A stretch of DNA of 64,000 bases from Planktothrix serta PCC 8927. GTDB taxonomy: Bacteria > Cyanobacteriota > Cyanobacteriia > Cyanobacteriales > Microcoleaceae. The notes under the pieces are model-generated. The model was not told where the DNA came from. It ran no database searches and was given only the letters and a program-made list of their open reading frames with translations. Position 1 is the first letter of the stretch, and each line of letters opens with the position of its first letter. Below are positions 1 to 8,614 of the stretch, piece by piece. The stretch lies in the NCBI RefSeq assembly GCF_900010725.2, contig NZ_LR734844.1, positions 255,995-319,994 of the forward strand, given 5' to 3'. Both the position numbers and the translations under genes were made by a program.

Positions 1-1329
1 AATTTAAGCAATTCTTCCATACAGGTTGGTGCGTTACCCGATACTTTAACCTTTACTCCAGATGGGAAAAAAATATTAGTAGCAAATGAAGGAGAGGCTA
101 ACTATGAAACTAACGTCAACCCAGAAGGTTCTGTGAGTTTAATCGACTTAGAAAAACTATTTTTAGGGGAAAGTCCGACTGAGAAATTGATTGGTTTAAC
201 GGATTTTAATATTGGCGGATCAAAAAACGATAAACTTGGAGAAAATGTGCGGATTTTTGGGCCAGAGGGGATCACCGTTGCTCAGTCCCTAGAACCCGAA
301 TATATTACTGTTTCTGACGATGGAACTAAAGCTTGGGTGACCTTCCAAGAAAATAATGCTTTAGGTTTATTAGATCTAATCAGCGAAGAATTTACTGAGA
401 TTGTTGGATTAGGATTTAAAGATCACAGCCTACCCGGAAATGATTTAGATGTTAGTGATAAAGATGATGCCATTAATATCACCAACTATTCCAATCTCTA
501 TGGGATGTATCAACCTGATGAAATTAAATCCTATAGCGTGGGTGACAAAACCTATTTAGTCACAGCGAATGAAGGTTCTAGTATTGATGAAGATGGGTTT
601 AGTGAAGAAGTCCGGGTTGCAGATTTAGTTCTTGATCCAACCGCATTTCCCAATGCAGCAGAACTACAAAAAAAGAAAAATTTAGGTCGTTTGATTGTAA
701 GTAATCAAATGGGAGATACGGATGGGGATGGAGACTATGATGAACTTTATACTTTTGGGGGTCGTAGTTTTTCGATTTTGGATGAGAAAGGCAATTTAGT
801 CTTTGATAGTGGCGATCAGTTTGAAAAAATCACAGCCGATTTATATCCAAAGTTTTTCAACTCTGATAACACAGAAAATAATTTTGATAGTCGCAGTGAT
901 GCCAAAGGGCCGGAACCAGAAGGGGTAACAATTGGAAAAATTAATGGTCGCACCTATGCGTTTATTGGTTTAGAACGTATCAGTGGGGTGATGATTTATG
1001 ATATTACTGATCCCTTGAATCCTTTCTTTGTTAACTATTCTAATAATCGCAACTTTAATGTTGCTTTCGATGTTAATGAAGATGGAGATCCTATCCCAAC
1101 CCCAGAACAATTATTAGCTGTTGGCGATCTCGGTACTGAAGGTCTATTGTTTATTTCGGCGGAAGATAGTCCCACCGGAAAACCTCTAGTTGTCACCGCC
1201 AATGAAGTCAGTGGAACGACAACAATTAATGCTGTTGTTCCTGAACCGGGAACGATTTTAGGGTTATTAACTTCGGGTGTTTTAGGGGGATTATTCCTGA
1301 AACGCAAACGTTTAGGAAATGTCGCTTAA
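1..1329 (+). CDS. Choice-of-anchor I family protein with PEP-CTERM sorting signal (5' end missing)
   Basis: The frame is open from the first base of the window, so the start lies upstream. The visible 442 residues contain the beta-propeller-like repeats of choice-of-anchor I proteins (VGALPDTLTFTPDGKKILVA; later EPEYITVSDDGTKAWVTF and LPGNDLDVSDKDDAINI). The end is a textbook PEP-CTERM signal: VPEPG, about 17 hydrophobic residues, then KRKR. Such proteins are exported and processed at the membrane by an exosortase and are often calcium-rich surface or extracellular proteins; some relatives are annotated as alkaline phosphatase-like. The substrate cannot be read from the sequence. A strong terminator follows within 20 bases, so this is the end of its transcript. 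Confidence 0.85.
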   Translation, partial: NLSNSSIQVGALPDTLTFTPDGKKILVANEGEANYETNVNPEGSVSLIDLEKLFLGESPTEKLIGLTDFNIGGSKNDKLGENVRIFGPEGITVAQSLEPEYITVSDDGTKAWVTFQENNALGLLDLISEEFTEIVGLGFKDHSLPGNDLDVSDKDDAINITNYSNLYGMYQPDEIKSYSVGDKTYLVTANEGSSIDEDGFSEEVRVADLVLDPTAFPNAAELQKKKNLGRLIVSNQMGDTDGDGDYDELYTFGGRSFSILDEKGNLVFDSGDQFEKITADLYPKFFNSDNTENNFDSRSDAKGPEPEGVTIGKINGRTYAFIGLERISGVMIYDITDPLNPFFVNYSNNRNFNVAFDVNEDGDPIPTPEQLLAVGDLGTEGLLFISAEDSPTGKPLVVTANEVSGTTTINAVVPEPGTILGLLTSGVLGGLFLKRKRLGNVA

Positions 1330-1344
1330 CAAGCGGTGTTTCAG

Positions 1345-1386
1345 AAAAGGGATAAGATCTAGCTTCGAGTAGATTTTATCCCTTTT
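1345..1386 (+). terminator. Rho-independent terminator after the PEP-CTERM gene
   Basis: Sixteen-base stem (AAAAGGGATAAGATCT at 1345-1360 against 1371-1386, one G-U pair) with a 10-base loop and a T-rich right arm, placed 16 bases after the stop codon. Confidence 0.8.
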
Positions 1387-1464
1387 TCAGATAAAGAGTT
1401 TCACTATATTTTATGATTTAGTTAAACAGAAGTATAATTATATTAAATATTAAAGGCTAATTAG

Positions 1465-1529
1465 ATGCCTAGAGTCAGTGTAATTATTCCGACTTATAAT
1501 TGCGATCGCTTTTTTCGGTGAAGCGTTTG
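1465..1529 (+). pseudogene. Partial copy of the 5' end of the glycosyltransferase gene at 2489
   Basis: About 65 bases repeat the start of the intact gene at 2489-2552. The first 50 bases differ at one position (codon 2). The copy then carries one extra base in its T run, which shifts the frame to TGA after 18 codons. Homology fades after GAAGCG. The offset to the intact gene is 1,024 bases and the vapBC pair lies between. It is a truncated relic and encodes nothing useful. It may mark the left edge of an insertion or of a tandem duplication whose middle was replaced. Confidence 0.8.
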
Positions 1530-1592
1530 TATGTTAACATCAAGGATAGGATTCTCTGTCTAAGTCTGGGCAGGGATTGTTTCTCGGTCTAA

Positions 1593-1604
1593 CTCCCATG
1601 GGAG
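1593..1604. promoter_or_regulatory. Perfect 12-bp palindrome upstream of the antitoxin gene
   Basis: CTCCCATGGGAG reads the same on both strands and ends 10 bases before the antitoxin ATG. Toxin-antitoxin operons are usually repressed by their own antitoxin at a palindrome in this place, so it may be the operator. It also overlaps the region where the ribosome would bind. Function is inferred from position only. Confidence 0.35.
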
Positions 1605-1614
1605 AGGGGGCTTT

Positions 1615-1887
1615 ATGCAGTCAATTAGGGGTATTTTTAAAGATGGGGTAGTTCATCCCAGTGAACAAGTTTCTTATGGCGAATTTCACCCAGTTATTAT
1701 AACTTTCTTGGATACACCGACAACTGCTACAACAGTAAGTGTATCATCGGATGAATCTGAATCTGGGTGGGACAGGTTGTTATCGGTTATAGAAGATTGT
1801 CAAATGGAAACGGGAATACCTGATTTAGCAGATCAACACGATCATTATTTGTATGGTACACCTAAGCACGATGATCAAGGGACATAA
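1615..1887 (+). CDS. VapB-like antitoxin
   Basis: Ninety residues. The start (MQSIRGIFKDGVVHPSE) has the 'RG-F-DG-V-P-E' pattern of AF2212-type antitoxins that pair with PIN toxins. The acidic C-terminal half (SDESESGWDRLLSVIEDC) is the likely toxin-binding part. It overlaps the next gene, as antitoxin-toxin pairs usually do, and should be translationally coupled to it. Expected role: bind and neutralise the PIN ribonuclease and repress the operon. The family is inferred from a short motif and from the partner; operon logic is strong. Confidence 0.7.
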   Translation: MQSIRGIFKDGVVHPSEQVSYGEFHPVIITFLDTPTTATTVSVSSDESESGWDRLLSVIEDCQMETGIPDLADQHDHYLYGTPKHDDQGT

Positions 1888-2296
1888 AGTTTTTGTCGAT
1901 ACATCGGCTTGGATAGCTTTGATTAATCAGAGTGATCATCTCGCGGCTCAATCTGAACAAATTCTGTTGAAACTTAAGCAACAGAAGATTACTTTAGTGA
2001 CAACAGAGTTTGTTTTGTTAGAAGTGGCTGATGCTTTATGCAGTACGAATTTGCGCCAGAAAACTTATGCTTATATTAATGGGATTAAAAAGGCGACCGA
2101 TGTGATTCAAGTTATCCCTTTAGATCCAAATTTGTTGGACAAGGGTTGGGCGATTTACCATCAGTATTCTGACAAAGATTGGGGGCTAACTGATTGTATT
2201 AGTTTTGTTGTGATGAGGCAAGAAGGTATTACTGATGCGTTTACATCTGATCGACATTTTGAGCAAGCTGGATTTACTAAATTAATAGTGACTTAG
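1871..2296 (+). CDS. VapC-like PIN-domain ribonuclease toxin
   Basis: A PIN-domain protein of 141 residues from ATG 1871; an ATG at 1853 would add six residues. I prefer 1871 because PIN toxins start a few residues before the first strand (KVFVDTSAW). All four acidic metal ligands are visible: Asp10 in VDTSAW, the Glu of FVLLEVADAL, the Asp of GLTDCISF and the Asp of TSDRHF. It should be an active magnesium-dependent ribonuclease that cuts a specific RNA when the antitoxin is lost. The reading frame overlaps the antitoxin gene by 17 bases. The pair sits between a broken and an intact copy of the same glycosyltransferase start, which suggests recent arrival. Confidence 0.85.
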   Translation: MIKGHKVFVDTSAWIALINQSDHLAAQSEQILLKLKQQKITLVTTEFVLLEVADALCSTNLRQKTYAYINGIKKATDVIQVIPLDPNLLDKGWAIYHQYSDKDWGLTDCISFVVMRQEGITDAFTSDRHFEQAGFTKLIVT

Positions 2297-2488
2297 GGCT
2301 AATTTGGACAGCCTGTTGATCAGCTAATAGTGGCTTGATTTAGTCAGCTACATCTTCCTAAATATACTTTGGTCAGGGGGGGTTTATCTTTTGGAGCGAT
2401 CGCATTTATAATAAAATTTTGAACAATTATTAGAGAATAACTGGTATCCCATAAATAATTTAAACCGGATTAATTAACAGCAATTTTA

Positions 2489-3448
2489 ATGGCTAGAGTC
2501 AGTGTAATTATTCCGACTTATAATTGCGATCGCTTTCTTCCTGAAGCGATTGACAGTGTTTTAATGCAAACCTACCAAGATTATGAAATTATTGTTATTG
2601 ATGATGGTTCAATGGATGAAACTTGTCAAGTTTTAGAACATTACTCAAATAAAATTAGATATTTTTATCAACAGAATCAAGGTTCGGCTGTCGCTCGTAA
2701 TTTAGGGATTAAAAAAGCTCAGGGTGAATTTATTGCTTTTTTGGATGCGGATGATTTTTGGATTTTACCGGAAAAGTTAGCAGAACAAGTGAATTGTTTT
2801 GAGCAACAGCCTAGTTTGGGAAGTGTGCATACAGGCTGGCGAATTGTGGATGGAGGAGGTGAGAAAATTATTGATGTGGAACCTTGGCATGATGTTCCTG
2901 ATCTGAATTTAGAAAGTTGGTTAATGTATAAACCTGTAAAAACCAGTGGAATCATGATTCGTCAAGGCTGGTTACAACAGGTGGGGGGGTTTGATGGGGA
3001 GTTACGACAATCCCATGATGTTGATTTAGTGTTGCGTTTGGGGTTAATGGGGTGTGAAGCGGCTTGGTGGCCGCGGGTGGCGGTAGGTTATCGCAGGTAT
3101 CAGGGGAACACGACTAGAAACACTAAAACTCAAGGTGAATGTTTGGTGAAGGTGTTGGACAAGTTTTTTGCTCAATGCAATTTACCCGAACACATTCAAA
3201 AAATGGAATCTCAAGTGCGTTATCATACTTTGATATGGTTGGCTTGGTATCATTACGACAGGGGGTTATATGAGGAAATGGCTCGATTTCTGGATGGGTC
3301 TTTGGAATATACTCCTTACTACAGAGTAGAAACTATTTCAGATTGGGTAGAGCAGTTCAAAAAGTTTTCAGTTCAAAATCGCTTGAGTTTGGATATTTGT
3401 TTTTTGACGGATTTACCTGAATGGCAGGGATTAATATATGAGCCGTAA
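2489..3448 (+). CDS. Family 2 glycosyltransferase
   Basis: A 319-residue GT-A enzyme that transfers a sugar from a nucleotide donor onto a growing cell-surface glycan at the inner face of the membrane. The N-terminus (VSVIIPTYNCDRFL) and the IDDGS motif bind the nucleotide; Asp86-Ala-Asp88 is the DXD metal site; HDVDLVLRL holds the likely catalytic acidic pair. No membrane segment is visible. It precedes the wbpABDE genes by 53 bases and probably belongs to the same operon, so its donor or product may involve the uronic acid they make. The exact sugar cannot be deduced. Its first codons are duplicated at 1465. Confidence 0.88.
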   Translation: MARVSVIIPTYNCDRFLPEAIDSVLMQTYQDYEIIVIDDGSMDETCQVLEHYSNKIRYFYQQNQGSAVARNLGIKKAQGEFIAFLDADDFWILPEKLAEQVNCFEQQPSLGSVHTGWRIVDGGGEKIIDVEPWHDVPDLNLESWLMYKPVKTSGIMIRQGWLQQVGGFDGELRQSHDVDLVLRLGLMGCEAAWWPRVAVGYRRYQGNTTRNTKTQGECLVKVLDKFFAQCNLPEHIQKMESQVRYHTLIWLAWYHYDRGLYEEMARFLDGSLEYTPYYRVETISDWVEQFKKFSVQNRLSLDICFLTDLPEWQGLIYEP

Positions 3449-3501
3449 TTGTATGAGCTCGTAGGCAAAATTCTCAAAATATAATCAGTTTCTAACAAAT
3501 T

Positions 3502-4827
3502 ATGGAAAAAACAACAATAGCACTTCAGCTTAAAGAGAAGATAAAAAATCATACTGCTATTGTCGCAGTGGTGGGTTTAGGATACGTTGGTTTACCTTTT
3601 GCCGTCGAAAAAGCAAAAGTCGGGTTTCGGGTGCTGGGTATAGAGCAGAACCCAGTCAGAGCCGAACAAATTAACAATGGTGAGAACTATATTAGTGATG
3701 TCAAAGATGAGGATTTAAATGAGGTTGTCAATAACGGCAAATTCCAAGCGGTTACTAATTTTGAGCGAGTTTCAGAGGCTGATGTTATCGTAATTTGTGT
3801 GCCAACACCTTTAACTAAGAACTTGACTCCCAACTTGAGTTACATCGAAAGTGTTACTGCTGAAATTGCTAATCATTTACGACCGGGACAGCTTGTCACA
3901 CTAGAGTCTACAACCTATCCCGGGACTACGGATGAGGTGATGTTGCCAATTTTAGAGCAGGTGAGTGGACTTGAAGAAGGCAAGGATTTTTTTCTGGCAT
4001 ACTCTCCTGAAAGAGTAGATCCTGGAAACAAGCGATATACAACTCGCAATACCAATAAAGTCGTAGGAGCATCTCATCCAGTTTCTTTGGAAGTTGCAAC
4101 TTTGTTTTACAGACAAACTATTCTTCATGTTGTACCTGTTAGTAGTGCTAAAGCTGCGGAATTAGTTAAGGTATTTGAAAATACTTTTAGGGCAGTTAAT
4201 ATTGCCTTAGTCAATGAGTTGACTATATTGTGCGATTGTATGAACCTGAATGTCTGGGAAGTCTTAGACGCCGCTAATACCAAACCTTTTGGCATCATGC
4301 CATTTTATCCAGGGCCAGGAGTAGGAGGTCATTGTATTCCTCTTGACCCCCACTATTTAGAGTGGAAAGCCAAGGAGTTTAATTTTAATACTCACTTCAT
4401 TGCTTTAGCAGGAGAAGTTAATCGGAAAATGCCCCAGTTTGTCAGGGAGAAAACCTGGCGGGTTCTAAATCAAAAAGGTATTGCACCGAGTCGAGCAAAC
4501 ATTTTGGTGATGGGAGTCGCGTATAAAAAAGACTTGGGAGACTGGCGGGAGTCCCCATCGGTTGAGGTGATTGAATTGTTGTTAAAAGATGGGGTTGAGG
4601 TAATTTACCATGATCCTTATGTAACAAATTTGTCAGTTGGGGGTTTTGATTTGGCTTCGGTTGAATTAACAGATAGAACAATTGAGTCTGCGGATTTGGT
4701 GTTAATTAGTACAGATCATACTGAGATTGATTATGTTAATTTGATAGATAAAGCCCAAATTATTCTTGATACTCGGGGTGTGACTCGACATTTAGACTGT
4801 AATCAAGCAAAGGTGGTTTTACTGTGA
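3502..4827 (+). CDS. wbpA: UDP-N-acetylglucosamine 6-dehydrogenase (WbpA type)
   Basis: A 441-residue nucleotide-sugar dehydrogenase. The NAD fold opens with VVGLGYVGLP near residue 23. The catalytic cysteine is Cys278 in GVGGHCIPLDPHYL, and LESTTYPGTT and GVAYKKDLGDWRESPS are family signatures. The enzyme oxidises C6 of UDP-GlcNAc to the uronic acid in two NAD-dependent steps. By sequence alone it could be another UDP-sugar 6-dehydrogenase; the following genes (oxidoreductase, hexapeptide acetyltransferase, aminotransferase) fix the WbpA role. The stop overlaps the next start by four bases (GTGA), implying coupled translation. Confidence 0.87.
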   Translation: MEKTTIALQLKEKIKNHTAIVAVVGLGYVGLPFAVEKAKVGFRVLGIEQNPVRAEQINNGENYISDVKDEDLNEVVNNGKFQAVTNFERVSEADVIVICVPTPLTKNLTPNLSYIESVTAEIANHLRPGQLVTLESTTYPGTTDEVMLPILEQVSGLEEGKDFFLAYSPERVDPGNKRYTTRNTNKVVGASHPVSLEVATLFYRQTILHVVPVSSAKAAELVKVFENTFRAVNIALVNELTILCDCMNLNVWEVLDAANTKPFGIMPFYPGPGVGGHCIPLDPHYLEWKAKEFNFNTHFIALAGEVNRKMPQFVREKTWRVLNQKGIAPSRANILVMGVAYKKDLGDWRESPSVEVIELLLKDGVEVIYHDPYVTNLSVGGFDLASVELTDRTIESADLVLISTDHTEIDYVNLIDKAQIILDTRGVTRHLDCNQAKVVLL

Positions 4828-5768
4828 CTCAAGTAATAGTTGTTGGTGCGGGAAATTGGGGACGAAATTTAGTTCGCAATTTTTATGAGTTGGGAGCATT
4901 GGCTGGAGTGGTAGAAATGGATGCTAGTTTGCGAGAAAAGGTGGTTGCTAGTTATCCCGATGTATCGGTTTATCAAGATTATCAGCAAGCCTTAGCAACG
5001 GATATATCTGCATTTGTTTTTGCTACTCCGGCTCCGAGTCACTATAAACTGGCAATGATGGCTTTGGAGGCGGGTAAGGATGTGTTTGTAGAAAAGCCGA
5101 TGACTTTGCGAACTGATGAAGCGCGGAGTTTGGCTGAGTTTGCAAACAGGGAATCTCGAATTTTGATGGTAGGTCATTTGTTACTGTATCAGCCTGCTAT
5201 TAGTTGGATGCGGGATTATTTAGCAACAGGTAAGGCGGGAAATGTGTTTCATGTGGCGACTCAGCGGCTCAAGTTGGGTAAGGTGCGTCGGGAGGAGAAT
5301 GTCTGGTGGTCTTTTGCGCCCCATGACATTTCAGTAATCTTGGAGTTATTGGGAAAACCCCAGTTACAAGGGGTGACGGCTAGTGGTCATGCCATGTTGC
5401 AACCTGGAATTGAGGATAATGTTCACGTTGATTTAGTTTTTGCGGGAGGCCAAACGGCTCATGTCCACTGTTCTTGGTATTGGCCTTTGTTAGCTAGGAA
5501 TACCGTGGTGATTGGAGATAAGCAAATGTTGGTTTATGATGAGGTATTGCAAAAAATCACGATTTATGATAGGGGGGTTGATGAGGATTTCAATAATCGA
5601 GATGGCGGCAGTGAGGTGGTGGAAGTGGCGGACTCTCAGCCTTTGAGGATTGAGTGTCAGCATTTCTTAGATTGTGTGAAAACTCGTCAACGTCCCCTGT
5701 CCGATGGTTGGAATGGGGTGGCGGTAGTGGAAATTTTAGAGAAAGCTACGGAGTTATTAAATGGCTGA
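4824..5768 (+). CDS. wbpB: Gfo/Idh/MocA oxidoreductase (WbpB type)
   Basis: Three hundred and fourteen residues, starting at GTG inside the stop of wbpA. The Rossmann motif is VVGAGNWGRN at the N-terminus; the family EKP motif is at residues 90-92; SFAPHDISVILELLG belongs to the substrate domain. In the Pseudomonas pathway WbpB oxidises the 3-OH of UDP-GlcNAcA to a keto group and regenerates its own NAD with 2-oxoglutarate. The role is assigned from family plus position between wbpA and wbpD. Its last eight bases overlap the next gene. Confidence 0.83.
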   Translation: MTQVIVVGAGNWGRNLVRNFYELGALAGVVEMDASLREKVVASYPDVSVYQDYQQALATDISAFVFATPAPSHYKLAMMALEAGKDVFVEKPMTLRTDEARSLAEFANRESRILMVGHLLLYQPAISWMRDYLATGKAGNVFHVATQRLKLGKVRREENVWWSFAPHDISVILELLGKPQLQGVTASGHAMLQPGIEDNVHVDLVFAGGQTAHVHCSWYWPLLARNTVVIGDKQMLVYDEVLQKITIYDRGVDEDFNNRDGGSEVVEVADSQPLRIECQHFLDCVKTRQRPLSDGWNGVAVVEILEKATELLNG

Positions 5769-6339
5769 GTATTTTGTCCATGAATCTGCTTATGTGGACG
5801 ATGGAGCAGAAATAGGAGAAGGAACTAAAATTTGGCATTTTTGTCATGTTATGGGCAAAGCCAAAATTGGTAAAAACTGTTCTTTTGGGCAGAATGTTTT
5901 GGTATCTAATAATGTAGTTATTGGGGATGGATGCAAAATTCAGAATAATGTGTCCCTTTATGAGGGTGTAGTTCTGGAAGATTATGTTTTTTGTGGCCCC
6001 AGTATGGTATTTACCAATATTAAAACGCCACGTTCTGAGTTTCCTCGCAATACCAGTAATGATTATTTAACTACTTTGATCAAACGGGGGGCGAGTATTG
6101 GGGCAAATGCCACGATTGTTTGTGGAATTACGTTGCATGAATGTGCATTTGTGGCGGCGGGGGCGGTAGTTACGAAAGATGTTCCCGCTTATGGAATGGT
6201 GGCGGGGGTACCTGCTCAACTCATGGGTTGGATGAGTGCTTACGGGGATGTGTTGGAATTTGATGCTCAGGGGTATGCGGTTGATTCCATTGGGGTGAAG
6301 TATCAGCAGATTTCTGATGTAGAAGTTAAACAAATTTAA
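5761..6339 (+). CDS. wbpD: UDP-2-acetamido-3-amino-glucuronate N-acetyltransferase (WbpD type)
   Basis: A left-handed parallel beta-helix acetyltransferase of 192 residues, close in length to WbpD. Hexapeptide repeats (VDDGAEIGEGTKIWHF onward) cover most of the protein. VFCGPSMVFTNIKTPRSE and GANATIVCGITL match the WbpD pattern, and the C-terminus (GVPAQLMGWMSAYGD) is also typical. It acetylates the 3-amino group made by the aminotransferase downstream, giving UDP-2,3-diacetamido-2,3-dideoxy-glucuronic acid. Start and stop overlap or closely abut its neighbours, as in one operon. Confidence 0.87.
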   Translation: MAEYFVHESAYVDDGAEIGEGTKIWHFCHVMGKAKIGKNCSFGQNVLVSNNVVIGDGCKIQNNVSLYEGVVLEDYVFCGPSMVFTNIKTPRSEFPRNTSNDYLTTLIKRGASIGANATIVCGITLHECAFVAAGAVVTKDVPAYGMVAGVPAQLMGWMSAYGDVLEFDAQGYAVDSIGVKYQQISDVEVKQI

Positions 6340-6357
6340 ACTAAGGAAAATAAAAAA

Positions 6358-7461
6358 ATGAGTCAGACCAAGATTCCGGTTTTGGATTTAAAACCCCAAT
6401 ACGAAAGTATTAAAGAGGAAGTTCAGGTTGCTATTAATCGGGTGATTGAGTCGGGTCAATTTATTATGGGGCCTGATGTTAAAGCGTTTGAGCAAGAGGT
6501 GGCGGCTTATCTGGGGGTGAAGTATGCCATTGGGGTGAATTCGGGTACGGATGCCTTGGTGATTGGTTTACGGGCTGCGGGAATTGGGGAAGGAGATGAA
6601 GTGATTACGACTCCTTTTTCTTTTTTTGCGACGGCGGAATCGATTAGTAATTTGGGAGCAAAGGTGGTATTTGCGGATATTGATGGGAATACCTATAATA
6701 TTGACCCCCAGCAGATTCGGGCTAAGATTAGTTCTCGGACTAAAGCAATCATGCCAGTACATTTATATGGACAACCGGCTGCAATGGGAGAGATTAGGTC
6801 TATTGCCCAGGAATACGGTTTGAAGGTGATAGAAGATTGTGCTCAGTCTTTTGGCGCTAAGTATGAGGGTAAGGCGGTGGGTACAATGGGTGATGTGGGT
6901 GCTTTTTCGTTTTTCCCGTCTAAGAATTTGGGGGGTTATGGTGATGGGGGAATGATTGTTACGGATGATGAGCAAATTGCGGAAGTTGCTGGGATGTTGC
7001 GGGTGCATGGAGCTAAGAAGAAGTATCATAATGAAGTGTTAGGATATAACTCTCGTTTGGATACGATTCAGGCGGCGATTCTGCGGGTGAAGTTGCAATA
7101 TATTGATCAGTGGAATCAGGGACGTAGGCGGGTAGCTGAGGTTTATAATCGGTTATTGAAGGATGTGGAGGGTTTGGTGACTCCGGGTTTGGTGGAGGGT
7201 CATGTGTTTCATCAGTACACAATTAGAGTTACTGGCGGAAAGCGGGATATGGTGCAACAATATTTAACTGAGCAGGGCATTGGCACGATGATCTATTATC
7301 CCATACCCCAAGACCAGTTACCTGTTTATAAGGGTCAATATGAGGCTTGTCCAGTTAGTGATGCAGCGGCGCAGGAGGTTTTGAGTTTACCGATTTGGCC
7401 GGAGTTGAGGGAGGATGTGATTCAGAAGGTGCTTGAGGAAATAAGAGTAAAAGTTAACTGA
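6358..7461 (+). CDS. wbpE: PLP-dependent 3-oxo-glucuronate aminotransferase (WbpE type)
   Basis: A DegT/DnrJ/EryC1-family sugar aminotransferase of 367 residues. The PLP-binding lysine is Lys189 in FFPSKNLGGYGDGG; VIEDCAQSFGA holds the Asp that contacts the cofactor; NSGTDAL binds the phosphate. It converts the 3-keto sugar from WbpB to the 3-amino sugar used by WbpD, with glutamate as donor. A good ribosome site (AAGGA at 6343) precedes the ATG. It ends the gene run; the epimerase WbpI that would give the mannuronic form is not in the window. Confidence 0.87.
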   Translation: MSQTKIPVLDLKPQYESIKEEVQVAINRVIESGQFIMGPDVKAFEQEVAAYLGVKYAIGVNSGTDALVIGLRAAGIGEGDEVITTPFSFFATAESISNLGAKVVFADIDGNTYNIDPQQIRAKISSRTKAIMPVHLYGQPAAMGEIRSIAQEYGLKVIEDCAQSFGAKYEGKAVGTMGDVGAFSFFPSKNLGGYGDGGMIVTDDEQIAEVAGMLRVHGAKKKYHNEVLGYNSRLDTIQAAILRVKLQYIDQWNQGRRRVAEVYNRLLKDVEGLVTPGLVEGHVFHQYTIRVTGGKRDMVQQYLTEQGIGTMIYYPIPQDQLPVYKGQYEACPVSDAAAQEVLSLPIWPELREDVIQKVLEEIRVKVN

Positions 7462-7624
7462 GAATCATCTGAATTTGAGAGAGGAGGATAACTAATTTTT
7501 TCAATATGATTATCTTACTCTCTGTTCTCTAATCTTTGTGCTATAAAAAGTTAAACAAATAACGGCTTATTTGTAAAATTTATGACTAATAGCTATACAT
7601 TCTAAAAACTAAACTATAGACCAA

Positions 7625-7718
7625 TATAGCGAGTCTAAATCATTTGTATCATGGCTATGCTTACGGGGTAAAAGTTTGACCTGGGTTTGATTTGTACAAC
7701 TCAAATAGACTTGCTATA
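7625..7718. mobile_element. MITE-like element, copy 1
   Basis: A 94-bp non-coding segment bounded by inverted ends: TATAGCGAGTCTA on the left and TAGACTTGCTATA on the right (one mismatch). Segments at 57642-57779 and, less closely, 50617-50744 have the same kind of ends. No open frame is present. It lies just before the methyltransferase start and may carry its promoter. A transposase acting on it is not in the window. Confidence 0.5.
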
Positions 7719-7731
7719 TAATGCTTAAATT

Positions 7732-8337
7732 ATGGGACAAGAAAGAGATGCTGATTTTTATAACAGCGTTTATCAAAGTTCAGAAAAGTATAAGAAAAAA
7801 CCTGAATTAATTGAATATTATTATGAAGTTTGGTGCGAAGGCATTAATCAAATTAAAAATTATGTATCTCAACCAAAATATTTTATGGACTTGGGTTGTG
7901 GCCCTGGTCACTTTGCTTCATTATTAGCTTCAAATTTAGATACTTTAGAAAAATATGATGGGTATGATTTTTCAGAGACCGCAATTAATATGGCTCAATC
8001 GCTTATCGGTAAAGATATTAGATTTAATTTCTATCAGCAGGATTTACGATTGTTTAATTTTCCCCCAAGCCTAAATGATAATTCAATTATAACAATGTTT
8101 GAATTTTTAGAGCATATCTCATTTGATTTAGAACTAATTAGTAAAATTCCAGTAGGTACATGGGTGGTGTTTAGTGTTCCTTCTTATGATAGTGAAGGTC
8201 ACGTCAGATGGTTTGATTCTTTGCAGGAAGTTAAAAATCGCTATGAACCATTGATGAGCATTGAAAATATTTACATTTGTAACGTCAAGAAACATAGTAT
8301 CTACTTATGTATTAGCCGGAAAGTTGGTGAAGGTTAA
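7732..8337 (+). CDS. Class I SAM-dependent methyltransferase
   Basis: A 201-residue Rossmann methyltransferase. Motif I, DLGCGPGHFASLL, starts at Asp53; YDGYDFSETAINMA is motif II, where the acidic residue binds the SAM ribose; FEFLEHISFD is the post-I/motif IV region. It resembles small-molecule or sugar methyltransferases found in surface-polysaccharide clusters, but the substrate is not evident. It stands alone, 270 bases after wbpE and converging on the minus-strand gene at 8615. Its base composition is more AT-rich than the wbp genes. Confidence 0.8.
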   Translation: MGQERDADFYNSVYQSSEKYKKKPELIEYYYEVWCEGINQIKNYVSQPKYFMDLGCGPGHFASLLASNLDTLEKYDGYDFSETAINMAQSLIGKDIRFNFYQQDLRLFNFPPSLNDNSIITMFEFLEHISFDLELISKIPVGTWVVFSVPSYDSEGHVRWFDSLQEVKNRYEPLMSIENIYICNVKKHSIYLCISRKVGEG

Positions 8338-8614
8338 AATACATAAATTATTCCCATGAGTTGATAGAAGTTATTGAGTATCTATTCTCAAATCATTGTA
8401 CAGTAAGTTTTTCAAGTAAACATACCAATTATAATCAAATTCTTTGGCAGTAAAGGTTTCATCAAAAATACAGAGTTGACTCTATGGAATACAATTCATC
8501 ATCAAATTCATTCTATAGTAACAAGAAAACTGATAAAAATTTTTCCGATTAGTGAACAGCTTGACAAAAAGAGTTTTGACTTAACTGTAATATCATAATC
8601 ATATTCTTACCTTG

